From Corbicula japonica (Eukaryota; Mollusca; Bivalvia; Venerida; Cyrenidae): a DNA stretch of 64,000 nt. The notes under the pieces are model-generated. The model had not been told where the DNA came from. It saw only the letters and a program-made list of their open reading frames with translations, and made no database searches. The position numbers were made by a program, and so were the translations under genes. Shown here piece after piece: positions 11,656 through 21,963 of the stretch. The stretch covers positions 3,596,001-3,660,000 of the forward strand of contig JAZAYU010000037.1 of assembly GCA_038501625.1 (NCBI GenBank). The letters are read 5' to 3'. Position 1 is the stretch's first letter; each line of letters starts with the position of its first letter.

Positions 11656-12925
11656 CACCCTGGCTAACCTGGTACGCTTCGCGAACGGCACTACGCCGCG
11701 ATCACGGCATATGCAACGCTTTTAACCGGCATAACCGGTGTCAATGTAGGAGATTTTGTGGGGTAAAGTAAGGAAATCGCATTGTTTTTGGTAAGATATT
11801 TAAATAATACTCGAACCAATAGGCCTGTACGGCTGTCAATTCATGACTATTTATGATTCTAGTCTTATCTGTGTCCAGAATACAGTAGTTTGCTCAATCA
11901 TTGGTGAAAATGGACCGCTTTGTGCTGCAAAAGTTGTAAATTTCCTGTTCAAACGTATTTTTCTTGCTCTAAACTGAAGTCTAGTAAAGAATTATGACTG
12001 AATAAACATTGTATGCATTGGAGGACACTGCAGTGTTACATTTGAGTGTGTTTTATTTATATTTAACTTAAATCTTTCCAAAAAATGAGAGGCCACGCAC
12101 CGTACACCGGCACTTGACTTTTGCTACGCTGCGTATCACCGCATTTTATTCGATGCTGGTATAAAACTATACTTTGGTTGTCAAAATCTTTCACTGTTTC
12201 TTCTTTCTAGCCAAAATCCCCATAAAAACTAAATATTGATGCACAAAAATGGGGTTTGAGCACCCAAAATAACACCCTTTGAATCCGCTCCTGCTTGTTG
12301 ATGGACGAATGTTTAAGTATATTAAATTCCGTTTTGCAATGTACATCAACACAACAAACTACAACTATATCAAATGTGAAGAAACGGTTTAATATTTAGA
12401 CAACTAACGTATATTTTAATACCAGCATCGTATAAAATGCCGTGATACGCAGCGTAGCAAAAATCAAGTGCCGGTGAACGATGCGTGGCCTCTAATTTTT
12501 TTGCAAAAAGCAAGTAAAACATAGATAAAACACACTCAAATTTTACACTGCAGTGTCCTCCAGTGCAAACAATTTTTATGCAGTCATTATTATTCACCAG
12601 ACTTCAGTTTAGATCAAGAAAAATACGTTTGAACAGGAAATTTTCAACGTTTGCAGCACAGAGAGGTCCATTTTCACGAATGATTGAGCAAACTACTGTA
12701 TTCTGGACACAGATAAGACTAGAATCATAAATAGTCATGATTTGACAGCCGTACAGGCCTATTGGTTCGAGTATTATTTAAATATCTAACCAAAAACTCT
12801 GCGATTTTCTTACCTTACCCCACAAAATCTCCTACATTGACACCGGTTATGCCGGTTAAAAGCGTTGCAGATGCCGTGATCGCGGCGTAGTGCCGTTCGC
12901 GAAGCGTACCAGGTTAGCCAGGGTG
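11656..12925. mobile_element. Foldback element, arms about 545 bp, TSD ACTT
   Basis: Long inverted arms 11656-~12205 and ~12380-12925 begin CACCCTGGCTAACCTGGTAC and end with its complement. They share the CpG-rich block with CGAACGGCACTACGCCGCGA, the segment GGCCTGTACGGCTGTCAA and the block around GGAGGACACTGCAGTGT. The loop (about 12206-12379) is unrelated AT-rich DNA. Flanking ACTT at 11652-11655 and 12926-12929 is a candidate 4-bp target duplication. No transposase frame is present, so it is non-autonomous. It is inserted at the inner edge of the outer left arm. The 75-codon frame at 12370-12597 is just arm sequence. Confidence 0.75.
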
Positions 12926-12929
12926 ACTT

Positions 12930-14985
12930 CGTAAGTACAAAATGACGTCGCAAATTGTGCTTACATCTTTCTCATAATTTTCGTTTCATTTTGTTATAAT
13001 TGATAAAAATCGTAGATTCAGTGGCAAATCCAGGATCTGATGTGAGTGGTGAAGTATTTTAATGAAACGAAAATTTAACAATAAAACAGTAAAATGTACG
13101 CATATTAAAAATTACATCTTTAAACAGATTTTTTCGGTCTATCTAGAGAGCATCTAGCTTGTTTAATACTTAAATAGTACATGATTTAATATAATTTTTA
13201 TAATTTTTCATTAATATGAGATTAGATTATCTAAACCTATTTTAGAATTTGAATCCCCGACTGAATCTTCAAGTGTACACCCGTTGTAACAATAAAACAA
13301 AAAGGGAGATAACAAATAGTCTTCTTTAAATTGGTTTTATCCTGATTTCTCATTTATTTTAAAAAGTAATTAAGCATAGTTTATTACTTTGTATAAAAGT
13401 TATTAATTTTCGTAATACAACGACAGAAAATTAGACTATTGTCTTGAATGTATTATATTATTTTATTACTATATAATAAATGCAACATTTTGGTTGATGT
13501 ATACCGGTATGTGTTTGTTTTCTATGGTATGATAACATTGGTTGATCACTTTCAGCCTATGTTTTCGCAGTTCATGTTTCAATGATACCGAAACAATGCA
13601 CGTTATAACCGTGTTTATCTGCGATCTACTACTATCGACTATGGTAATGCTAATAGCTCACATGTATGCAATTAGGGTTTAAGATGATGTCTGGTTTACA
13701 GGATATTATATGTTACCATAGCTTTGTCATGCTAGCAAATGCCACAATTACGGTAAATGTAAAGCATCACTGTCAGGACGGTTATAGTCAATAAACCGCC
13801 ATGCTTATGAAGTGCAGCCTTGTCCGCCAATGCATTGAAATATCGGCCCAAAACCATCACTGAACCCCGTTCCCAGCGATCTTTCTGCATGACATTACAG
13901 CTGAAACGCACTCTATTGTTCTTATGTTGACGTCCTGATATGGCGTAGTAAAGTGAACACATTTTAAATCTGAGAGTGGAAAGTTCATTGCACTGTTTTC
14001 AATTTCAAATCGTCAGCTTTATGAGATATGAGACTAGTCTTCATTCTCAGTGTTGTACTGATGCGCTGGGCCCAGTTTTCCATTGTTTGTTTGTTTTTTC
14101 TGTTATCACTCAGTCTGTATATAATTATGTACATTATTAATGTTAACTTACGGCAATTGAAATGGCCGATATGTTTGATAGGTCGCCATGCCTGAAACAT
14201 TCCAATAGCTCAAGATCTTACTTTTTTTAATAGTTTTGTTTTTCGTTTAAATAAACTACAGCAATTTGTTTAAAAATTTGGGTCCAAGTGCACTGTATCA
14301 ATGCTTATCAAAAGTGTGAATCAAATACTAGTATTAAGCGAAAATGATCGAGCTACCTCTAACAACAATGTGCTTTGATCGTATTCTGTGCAAAAACAAG
14401 TTTTGAAAAAGTTGCGCTTCTTTTGCCTCTGAGTATAGCAGCAGTGGGTTAGATTCTGTCTTACGAATCATTCAAAATGGTTGTTATTTTAATATCATTT
14501 GAAAGAAATGGTATAGAACGGTTGTTGAAACTGTTTTCTTCTTGCGCAAAATGACAAGTCGCGCCCGGTTCCAAACTTTATATATTAAAAAAGAACCGGG
14601 TGTTTTCGATACTTACAAATATTTATAATAGAGAAGATAGCGTATAGCAGGATTTTCACCTAGGAAAAGGGAATTGTGATTTTTAACGTTTCATTGGCAA
14701 CTATAATAACTGTGCAATGTATTGTGGAATAAAGGTCATTTACGTCAAAATGGTTGGGTAACGACTGTACTTAAGGTAAAACGAATTGTAATAAAGTTTT
14801 GCAGGATCGCCAATTGTCGTTATAACAATTATGCCGGGATTATTTTTAATGCCGCATAATTGTTTCCCCAGTCAAGCGAAAGCATTCTTATGTAATAAAA
14901 TATAGGTTTATATAAAAGTGTTTGATTTCTTTTTACACTGCTACTTTAATAAAAAGAAAGTATCACAACGTGCCATGATGTATTA
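12930..14985. other. Interior of the outer inverted repeat; no recognised gene
   Basis: The most protein-like frame is minus 13732-13962, with a hydrophilic stretch VRFSCNVMQKDRWERGSVMV and then FNALADKAALHKHGG. I do not recognise it, and it lacks clear splice borders. The rest is AT-rich with ordinary stop density. Confidence 0.3.
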
Positions 14986-14989
14986 TATA

Positions 14990-15127
14990 GTTATTTGGTT
15001 TCTTGACAGGGAATGTGAGGATATATTGCCGGTCTAGGTATCATATTACCCGAGCCGCAGGCGAGGGATAATATGACACCCAGACCGGCAATATATCCTC
15101 ACATACCCTTTCAAGGAACCAAATAAT
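14990..15127. repeat. Hairpin of about 138 bp
   Basis: The left arm (TTATTTGGTTTCTTGACAGG, then a GTGAGGATATATTGCCGGTC block) and the right arm (its near-perfect complement ending CAAGGAACCAAATAA) pair over about 62 bases around a loop GAGCCGCAGGCGAG. This is a compact palindromic repeat, possibly a fossil miniature element or recombination-prone site. Confidence 0.7.
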
Positions 15128-15131
15128 TGTT

Positions 15132-15618
15132 TTATTATACTGCAAAGACCTTTTCAGACAAAATTAATTAGAAAACATCGATTTTTCATTTATTTCGATT
15201 ATTTAATGCCGAACGGCTTGATTCCCCTCTGAGAACCTCAATAATTACATGTCTGACGTCATTAATTTATCTGCATGACGTCACTTCTATAGAAATTGAA
15301 TGGACAATCGATTTGGTATTGATTTACAAAATTTTAGAATAATCTGATCGTTTTCAACGTTAAAAAATAACATATATATTTTCTGTAACAATTTTAGTAA
15401 TCCCTAAGCATGCCGCTTTATAATTTACGAGATCGGCTTCAAATTATGCATTTTTACGGAAAATCAAAACAAAATGGCGGACGACAACAAAAGGTTGGAG
15501 GCCAGAGGGGGAAATTCAGGCACGTGCGTTCATATCTACGGCCGATCCGTATATACGGATATACATCAACGGCAAATTATCCAATCAAATTCAAGCAAAT
15601 TTCTTTGCAGTATAATAA
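15132..15618. mobile_element. MITE-like segment with 17-bp TIRs and two CRE palindromes
   Basis: TTATTATACTGCAAAGA at 15132-15148 is repeated in perfect inverted orientation at 15602-15618. Two perfect TGACGTCA palindromes lie at 15254-15261 and 15276-15283, 22 bp apart. A plus frame (15474-15767) runs partly through the interior but continues past the TIR into the outer right arm, so it is not evidence of a gene. The hairpin at 14990-15127 abuts the left end and may belong to the same insertion. Confidence 0.5.
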
Positions 15619-15645
15619 GATGTTTTTCGCGTTTTACGTTGATGT

Positions 15646-16090
15646 CTGAGTCGAAATTGTCAATCGACGTTACCGAAAAAATATACGTCAGTTTCTTTAT
15701 TTCAATCAAAAATTGCAAAAAATCTGCCGGGATGACTCCTTTTTATTTTTTACTTATTTTCTTCTGAAATATTTCAGCATTCCATACATTCCAAAAATTC
15801 AGTATGTCACCGTCCATTTTAAAAAATTATAGTGCGTTAAATCGCTGAAATCGTCGTTATTTTATCGTGCAAAAAGAAACGTACTCAATGCCTTTTAGAT
15901 TCAGTTAAACGAAATCAAAGCAAGATTATCCATTTTTATTATAATCATTCTGTTAGATTAATATTTTATTGTAATTATGTATATAAAACAACAAGAAAAA
16001 TTGTTTTTGGATTTGTTTACAAGCCGATAACGGCAAAAATCATATAAAAAAAAAGTTACCGCCAGGTGGCGCTTGTTATCCTCTGAAGAC
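15646..16090 (-). repeat. Right arm of the outer inverted repeat
   Basis: Reverse complement of 11209-11654, with differences mainly in homopolymers and single bases. It ends at CCTCTGAAGAC, after which similarity stops. Confidence 0.65.
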
Positions 16091-18101
16091 CCGGATGTTA
16101 AGAGGCTTTGGGTTAGTTCTTAGTTGATGCCTTCGGAAAAGAACGAAATAAGGTTATTTCGGGAGATCATTAAGATAAATGGGTCATTTATCTTGTCAGT
16201 AGGGCTGGTGGTATTGTTTCATAAAGATAACAATTTGCGGAAAGAGATGGAACATGCAAAATAGCATAGAATAAATAAAATTTAGGTTGAAATAAGGTAA
16301 ACTATACCATTATCTAGCCACGAATTTACGTTATCCATTGACATTTTCTAGTTGAATCCCCGTTTTCCAATTTGCTTCAGGTGCCTCAGAAAAAAGACGT
16401 TTGTTAATGAGTATACTCATAATACTGGCTAAAGCGGGGTGGCATATTGATTGTCGATGTTTGGGCTTTGATAACAGAAGTGTCGTTTACAAAAAAACGC
16501 ATTTGAATATATTTTTAATGGGCATTATACGTAGTTTTTTGTAGAAATCTGTGATGTTGCGTTATCATTTTCCTGTTTTTTACTTTATCTGACGGCCGAT
16601 TCCAAATGTATGGGTATTAGAGGAAGGGTAGGACATCGCTTGATTGTTATCTATCGCAAAAGATAAGTATTAGATCACAATAAGATAACATGAAATTCAT
16701 GCAATAACTAACCTCTCCATGTTGTTTTCTCAGACCTGGCGATCTATCATTATTCTCACAATCTATAATTATCCGCGATTCTCATTATCTTGGTACATAC
16801 CGTGATGGTTGGCTGTTTGATGGAAGGAATATTATCGAAACTTGTGCAAGCGAATCTAAATGAAAACAATCCGCGCCATTTTGATCAAAGAAACAAAGAC
16901 AAAATCGCCAAACAAACAATACATTTTATATTTGCCAGAGAAGAAGGATTAAGCAAGTATGTTTTTTTCGTATTCGTAGTTTCTTTTTAAATTCTTGTTT
17001 TTGCTTAAATCTTGTTGCGATTCGGGCCCAGTACATGTGTAAGACACGTAAGACACGCGGAGTTGTTTTCATGAAATACGTTTCGTACCGAAAAAGTCTC
17101 GCTACTGGGCTATTGTTATGATACAGAGCTCACAAAGCACATTACTTTTAGAAAAGAGGTTAAAGCGGAATTACTTGAATTTAACCCGCTCTTGTATGAA
17201 ATACTACATGTATATGGAACTATAGGCACAACTTTGCAGCATTAGTTCGTGCTAATAAAATTTTAATTTACTAAAATAAACTTGGTCCGCGCGACTAAAA
17301 GCGAAAGTAGGATTTCCGAAACGTCACAAAAATCGAGATCGCGCATGAAGTGGTCTCTTCGTCTTGCTAAATATAGCTCCATTATATTTAGCTTCTTAAA
17401 AGTTCGTTAACTATAATTTAACAGTATCATTGAAAACCCGTCTATAAGAAATAATTCGATCGGACTTTTTGTGTTCGGTTAGAGAGTTTATATATTGGAG
17501 TCTATAAGGACATGATTTTCAATAGTATATTCTTACTTAAGTTTAGGGCTGGGGCTTTAAGAGATGAATTTAAAACACCTTGATAGTATTTTAAATAGTC
17601 TAATTACACTGATAGTAGTAAAAGGTAGAGGTAGGAAGTACGATTTAGGTCGGATTTCGGTCGGATTCTGGTCAGAATGTGGTTGTATTTTGGTCGGAAC
17701 CCCACGTCAATCCGACGTTGGGAAATGACGTCTAAAAAACTTTCTCTTCCAACCAAAATCCAACGTTGTTCCGACGTCGAGGTCTGACGTCAATCCAATG
17801 TCGACGTCAAATGTTTCCTTGGAAGGTATACACTTGACTGTTTCACTGCGCATGTCTGTACTTCACTATTAAAATATGAGGCCACCAACTTCACAAATCT
17901 GTATGAAGTTATAGTCTAGTACCAGCTTACACCTAATTTAATGTAAAATTCTGATTTTATCCGTAATTGTCACGACCGTAATGTCCCGAAATCAGAGCGT
18001 CAACCTGTCTAAGCGTCTAGATAATCAAGACCAAGGAAACCCCGCTTTTTTCCTAGATGCTATTTGAAACGATTTGAAAAGCTGCTGTTTAATAATCCAA
18101 T
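16091..18101. other. Mostly noncoding; one possible exon and a CGACGT-rich patch
   Basis: At 16805-16956 an ATG-initiated plus frame (MVGCLMEGILSKLVQANLNE, then a Lys/Gln-rich part and FIFAREEGLS) ends at a good donor CAA|GTATGT. It could be a first coding exon of an unrecognised gene, but I find no partner exon. At 17690-17815 the motif CGACGT/GACGTC recurs in a degenerate tandem pattern (ATCCGACGTTGGG and so on). Nothing else is resolved. Confidence 0.25.
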
Positions 18102-18220
18102 TTTATGTTTTCTTTCAGTTCCTTCAGCCAAACATAAATTATTTATTGTCTTCCCGTTAATGTCTTAATAAATAAAGACAACAACAACTACATAGGAGTG
18201 ACCATTACTGGACAGCGCGT
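18102..18220 (-). repeat. Split direct repeat B2
   Basis: Terminal copy of B1 at the 3' end of the element on the minus strand. It is separated from A2 by 364 bp of unique DNA (18221-18584) with no coding signal. Confidence 0.85.
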
Positions 18221-18584
18221 TTATTCAATAAATGCTTATATTATCTCAAACACACGGTAGTTTCATGACAAAAAAAAAATAACCACGAATAATGAGTGGT
18301 AACTGTGTCCATGCACTTATACATATTCAAACGAAAAAATATTTATATCGCTATGGCGATAATAGTTCATGAAACCGTCACATACACACTGCACACCCTC
18401 GCGTTAGTACTGCCACACTTGAAACAATAGAAAATTGTTCATCTGAAAAAGATACACATATATTAACATGTGATCAACAGAAAATATAGTCAAAGTAATA
18501 ACGATATTTGAAACGTCTTAATTCTAAATGAGCCCACGCAACGAGCGAAAACGAGAAAATACGAACAAGGGTCGGGTGGGTGGG

Positions 18585-18733
18585 AGTAGATGTTAACTAG
18601 CGTCCAGTATTGCGTCGAATGACCAATACACCTGTAGCACGGGTTTTTCTATCACGGTCAGTGCATGGTTCACTGACCGTAACCATATAAGGAAATATCG
18701 GTAAATGAAATTATCGAACAAAAATAAATATAT
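18585..18733 (-). repeat. Split direct repeat A2
   Basis: Internal copy of A1, adjoining B1, as expected for the junction formed by a circular intermediate. Confidence 0.85.
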
Positions 18734-18851
18734 TTATGTTTTCCTTCAGTTCCTTCAGCCAAACATAAATTATTTATTGTCTTCCCGTTAATGTCTTAAT
18801 AAATAAAGACAACAACAACTACATAGGAGTGACCATTACTGGACAGCGCGT
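18733..18851 (-). repeat. Split direct repeat B1
   Basis: 119 bp, matching B2 at 18102-18220 except for one C/T difference in TTTTC(C/T)TTCAG. It directly abuts A2. Confidence 0.85.
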
Positions 18852-18871
18852 CGAAGAAAAAGAGCGGGCAT

Positions 18872-19330
18872 TTAGTTACTCATTTTTAAAGAAACTGACT
18901 TCTTGGAATTTTCATTTTCATGTATATATCTGTCTTTAAATATTTCCAAACTCCAGCGACCATGTTTCTGTATTAATCTGTCGCTAACGCCATTATTCGC
19001 TGCGGTAGTAGCCCCACCCGACCAGTAAGAATGTAACCCGTACTTGCTGCTGTCAAAACCTAAGTATGACAGTTTACTTGCAAATATCTCTCTAGCCCTA
19101 GAATAGGAAATACTTTTCCCTTTTCTTAACATGTGCGAACCAGTTTTCTTGGAAAAATATATATTTCTAAACAAAAAAAATCATCAGAACTATCAGGTAT
19201 ATTTGCAGCCGTTAGATAGTTTACTAAACAACGAACGGGACAATATTCAGTTCCTGTTTTAACTACGCACACGGAAGACCCGGTGCAAAATTGATCCGTC
19301 TTAGAGGATCTCAATTTTATTTCGATTCAA
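18872..19330 (-). pseudogene. Tyrosine recombinase C-terminal fragment, frameshifted, catalytic Arg lost
   Basis: Two overlapping minus frames (19314-19126 and 19174-18872) form the C-terminal half of a DIRS/Ngaro/Crypton-like tyrosine recombinase: SSKTDQFCTGSS, then CPVRCLVNYL, then, after a frameshift near 19150, YGLHSYWSGGATTAANNGVS, HGRW and DRYIHEN. The H-x-x-R box reads H-S-Y-W: the second catalytic Arg is Trp (TGG, one C-to-T change from CGG at a CpG). The HGRW His/Trp position and the nucleophilic Tyr remain. The N-terminal catalytic Arg region is absent, because only stops lie upstream of 19330. The enzyme is inactive; the family integrates circular DNA intermediates in the nucleus. 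Confidence 0.8.
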
Positions 19331-19466
19331 TCTTGCTTAAATACAATATCTGATCTCTGAAAAATGTATAAACAAAGAAAATACTTAAAATACAGCCTTA
19401 AAAATATTTCAAAGAAGATAAAGAAAATGACTTATCAGATTACTTTACAAAGCAAAAGTAGCTTTA

Positions 19467-19615
19467 TTCCGCCTTCCGCGGAACTCACCCTTCGGTGACA
19501 AAATGTTATTCCGCCTTCCGCGGAAATCACCCTTTGGTGATCAATTACAATTCCGCCTTCCGCGGACCTCACCCTTCGGTGATCAAATACAACTCCGCCT
19601 TCCGCGGAGTAACGC
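19467..19615 (-). repeat. 42-bp minisatellite, four units, inside the retrotransposon
   Basis: Units start at 19471, 19513, 19555 and 19597 (GCCTTCCGCGGA), an exact 42-bp period. Each contains two small palindromes, one around CCGCGG and TCACCCTTCGGTGA. Read on minus the unit encodes 14 residues, SAEGGIVIDHQRVI and variants. The flanking DNA to 19720 has further GCGGA-type half units. It lies where RT and RNase H should be. Confidence 0.75.
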
Positions 19616-20102
19616 CTAAATCTCTGTAACTTCATTATCTAAGACATGTCGCATTCCGCGACGAGTAAACTCCGCATTCCGCGGATAATCGCAATATGCG
19701 ACATATAAAGGTCTACCTTCCGTGCAAAACATCTCGTATTAAGAGATCCGCATTCTACGGTGTAAAATTATCATGAGTTTACTAAAACCGTGTTCCGTGG
19801 ATCGTGGCATTCATATATGTAGCGTTACTATAATTGTAAAGTAAACGCGTCTTGTTTATATAAAAATAAACGTAGGAATATTAAAATTCAAATCTGATAG
19901 CCAAGACTTTGCTTGTGAAACGCCTTGAATCAAAAATGCATTTTGCAGCATTACTTATGAAGATATCTTGCCCCTTATCAAACTCAAGAATTTTTGTCTA
20001 ACAAGTAATCAAAATACTCATCATTTATCGACTGGCTTAGAAGATGTGGCCGTTGAGCTTGTAGACGGCTTGTCGTAGTAGTACCCGATTCGGCGTTGAC
20101 CT

Positions 20103-20774
20103 TCAGCGGCTTTCGGTGCTGGTACGTTGGGCACGAAAGGACTGGGCTGGAGCTCCCCATGACGGGTCTCGGCGAAAAGGCTCGTCGGGCCGACGAGAAA
20201 CGTCCAGAGCAGCATTACCGGGGTTGTTGCGTGTAAAAGAAGAATTAACACCCTTGTAAGGATGATAAAATGCATTAGAAGTAGGCTTGGAAGCTTTAAG
20301 CTTTTTGACCGCCCTGGCCTCTGCTTGCCTGAGCTTCTTTTCATCTTCGCTATCGGAACCTAACTGGGGCTTCTCGTATTGCTGAACAGTAAGCCAGCCC
20401 CCGGGGGAATTATCTGCGACTTGAATGAGCTTATTTCTATGTTTCAGCTTTGAAACTAAATTGTCAACAATCCCTAGCGAAGCACGTGGTAGATTGTTTC
20501 TGCGTAAAGCTTCCAGTCCTTCTTGAATTTCTAAATTAAATGCGTACTGTATTTTGTTAGACTCCTATTTTAAAGTCACAGTCTTTCTATCTTGTGGAAG
20601 TTTAATATCAATCAAATCGTTCTTAAATTCCTTTAACTGAGAGTCAAGATAGGTTTTAAATAACGAAAAAGCTTCTATAGCTGAATCCCCCGGGGACTTA
20701 CCGCCTTCTCCTGGCAATGAAACTCCGCCACGTGGTAAGCCACCGTTTTCAAACTCGTCTTCAATTTCCGACAT
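20103..20774 (-). pseudogene. DIRS/Ngaro-like Gag with an in-frame stop
   Basis: The frame begins MSEIEDEFENGGLPRGG at 20774, just inside repeat A1, and is open for 69 codons to a TAG at 20565-20567. The same frame then continues open to 20103. The downstream part has features I associate with Gag of DIRS-like elements in marine invertebrates: a FNLEIQEGLEAL helix, LVSKLKHRNKLIQVADNSPG followed by GWLTVQQY, then DSEDEKKLRQAEARAVKK. No C-terminal zinc knuckle is seen, which fits the internal deletion starting near here. The 107-codon frame at 20021-20344 overlaps it in another frame and is mostly a shadow, though its last part could be Gag after a frameshift. Packaging function is lost without readthrough. 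Confidence 0.65.
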
Positions 20775-20791
20775 GTATAATTCTTCGTGTA

Positions 20792-20940
20792 AGTAGATGT
20801 TAACTAGCGTCCAGTATTGCGTCGAATGACCAATACACCTGTAGCACGGGTTTTTCTATCACGGTCAGTGCATGGTTCACTGACCGTAACCATATAAGGA
20901 AATATCGGTAAATGAAATTATCGAACAAAAATAAATATAT
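20792..20940 (-). repeat. Split direct repeat A1
   Basis: 149 bp, apparently identical to A2 at 18585-18733. It marks the 5' end of the element on the minus strand. Confidence 0.85.
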
Positions 20941-20944
20941 ATAA

Positions 20945-21960
20945 TAAAGGATTGAAAAGGGGAATTCCCGGGATTTCCTTCATGCCCAATTGTATAATTT
21001 GTCCTATTTTAAGGCCAAAACTTATGATTTATGAAACTCTTGATCAATGTGCTTATTGCCTGTCAAGTTACAGATAAAGTCTGGGTCTGCAGAAGTTGCA
21101 TAGAACTTAAATGCTTAGTGCTTAATTATGTTCAAACAAAATAATAGGTGTGGAAGTTAATATTTAATATAACATGCTTATATATCCAGGAATTTTGACT
21201 GACTTCTGTATTTCGTACTAACTGTAAGCAGAATCTCTCATTTCAGTATCAGATAAAAAAAATTGAATTTGAAAATTTGTACTATGCTTTATTATCTATT
21301 ATTTTCATAAAACTTTGTCATAAATTTTCGTCATAATACTTAGAATGCCAAACATTTCATTATTAATAATGTACACTATAAACCTTTAAGTCTTTTTGTG
21401 TATACATAATTACACCCCCCTCCTTTGAAATTGTCATTTCGAACAAATAAACATGGTAACCTATAATTTTCTTTTTAATTTAATGTTTGTTAAACATTGG
21501 TGAATAAATTGGTAGCATTTGGTGAAATTCTATTATGTAAAATTGTAGTAAACTTAAAAACATCCCTTAGAATCAAAAGATTTGCCGAAAAATCCTTTGT
21601 CATAAATTAGGTTATACTTATTTTTAAACGTGTTTCATAATTTGTATTGCAATATTTATTTGTAATATAGAATGTATTGAACTGAAAAATAGATTTATTT
21701 ATGATATTCTTGTGATGGATTCTATGGTTTGATGCCGACAAAAGAAGTCTATGAAAAATGTAAAAATTGTTCAAAATGGGACATTTTTGGTATCTAAAAT
21801 AAAACAAGTAACCCCGGTAAGTCTCATATTTAACTGGGTTTTCATTGCATAACATCATGTTCTTGACACACAAAGTTAAAATGAAATCTATTATTGAGAT
21901 TGTTTATGAAACTGTAGCGTCTGTCTTTAATTTGGTTTTCTTCGCTGTTTTCATAGTAAA
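20945..21960. other. Noncoding AT-rich stretch
   Basis: I see no exon, repeat or RNA gene here. The 88-codon minus frame at 21607-21873 is low-complexity Asn/Ile/Tyr-rich and is probably chance. Confidence 0.4.
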
Positions 21961-21963
21961 TTC

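Larger units (their letters stand above)
11209..16090. mobile_element. 4.9-kb region bounded by inverted repeats of about 445 bp
   Basis: The left arm (11209-11654) and the right arm (15646-16090) are reverse complements with high similarity by eye. The outer ends begin GTCTTCAGAGGATAACAAGC and match to the last base, then diverge sharply, as transposon ends do. I see no obvious TSD. Both arms carry CGCCACCTGGCGG and a conserved AATGGACGGTGAC block. The interior contains a foldback element, a hairpin and a MITE, and no recognisable transposase. It is either a large non-autonomous foldback element with nested insertions, or two oppositely oriented copies of one repeat. Confidence 0.6.
18102..20940 (-). 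mobile_element. Deleted tyrosine-recombinase retrotransposon (PAT/Ngaro type) with split direct repeats
   Basis: On the minus strand the order is A1 (20940-20792), a Gag-like frame, a tyrosine-recombinase fragment, B1 (18851-18733), A2 (18733-18585) and B2 (18220-18102). A1 and A2 are 149 bp and appear identical; B1 and B2 are 119 bp with one difference seen. B1 and A2 abut. This A1-ORFs-B1A2-B2 layout is the known signature of split direct repeats in PAT- and Ngaro-type DIRS-like elements. The Gag start lies 17 nt inside A1, and the recombinase stop lies 20 nt before B1. The RT, RNase H and recombinase N-terminus are missing, so the 2.84-kb copy is non-autonomous. The near-identical repeats suggest recent mobility in trans or recent formation. 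Confidence 0.85.

Noticed and set aside
12370..12597. 75-codon minus-strand frame
   Set aside because: It lies in the foldback arm; the mirror arm does not keep the frame open.
13732..13962. 76-codon minus-strand frame with protein-like composition
   Set aside because: Not recognised, no partner exon. Reported only as interior content of the inverted repeat.
18102..20940. LTR retrotransposon or Crypton
   Set aside because: The two repeat pairs are split and interleaved rather than simple LTRs, and the Gag-like frame is not expected in Cryptons.
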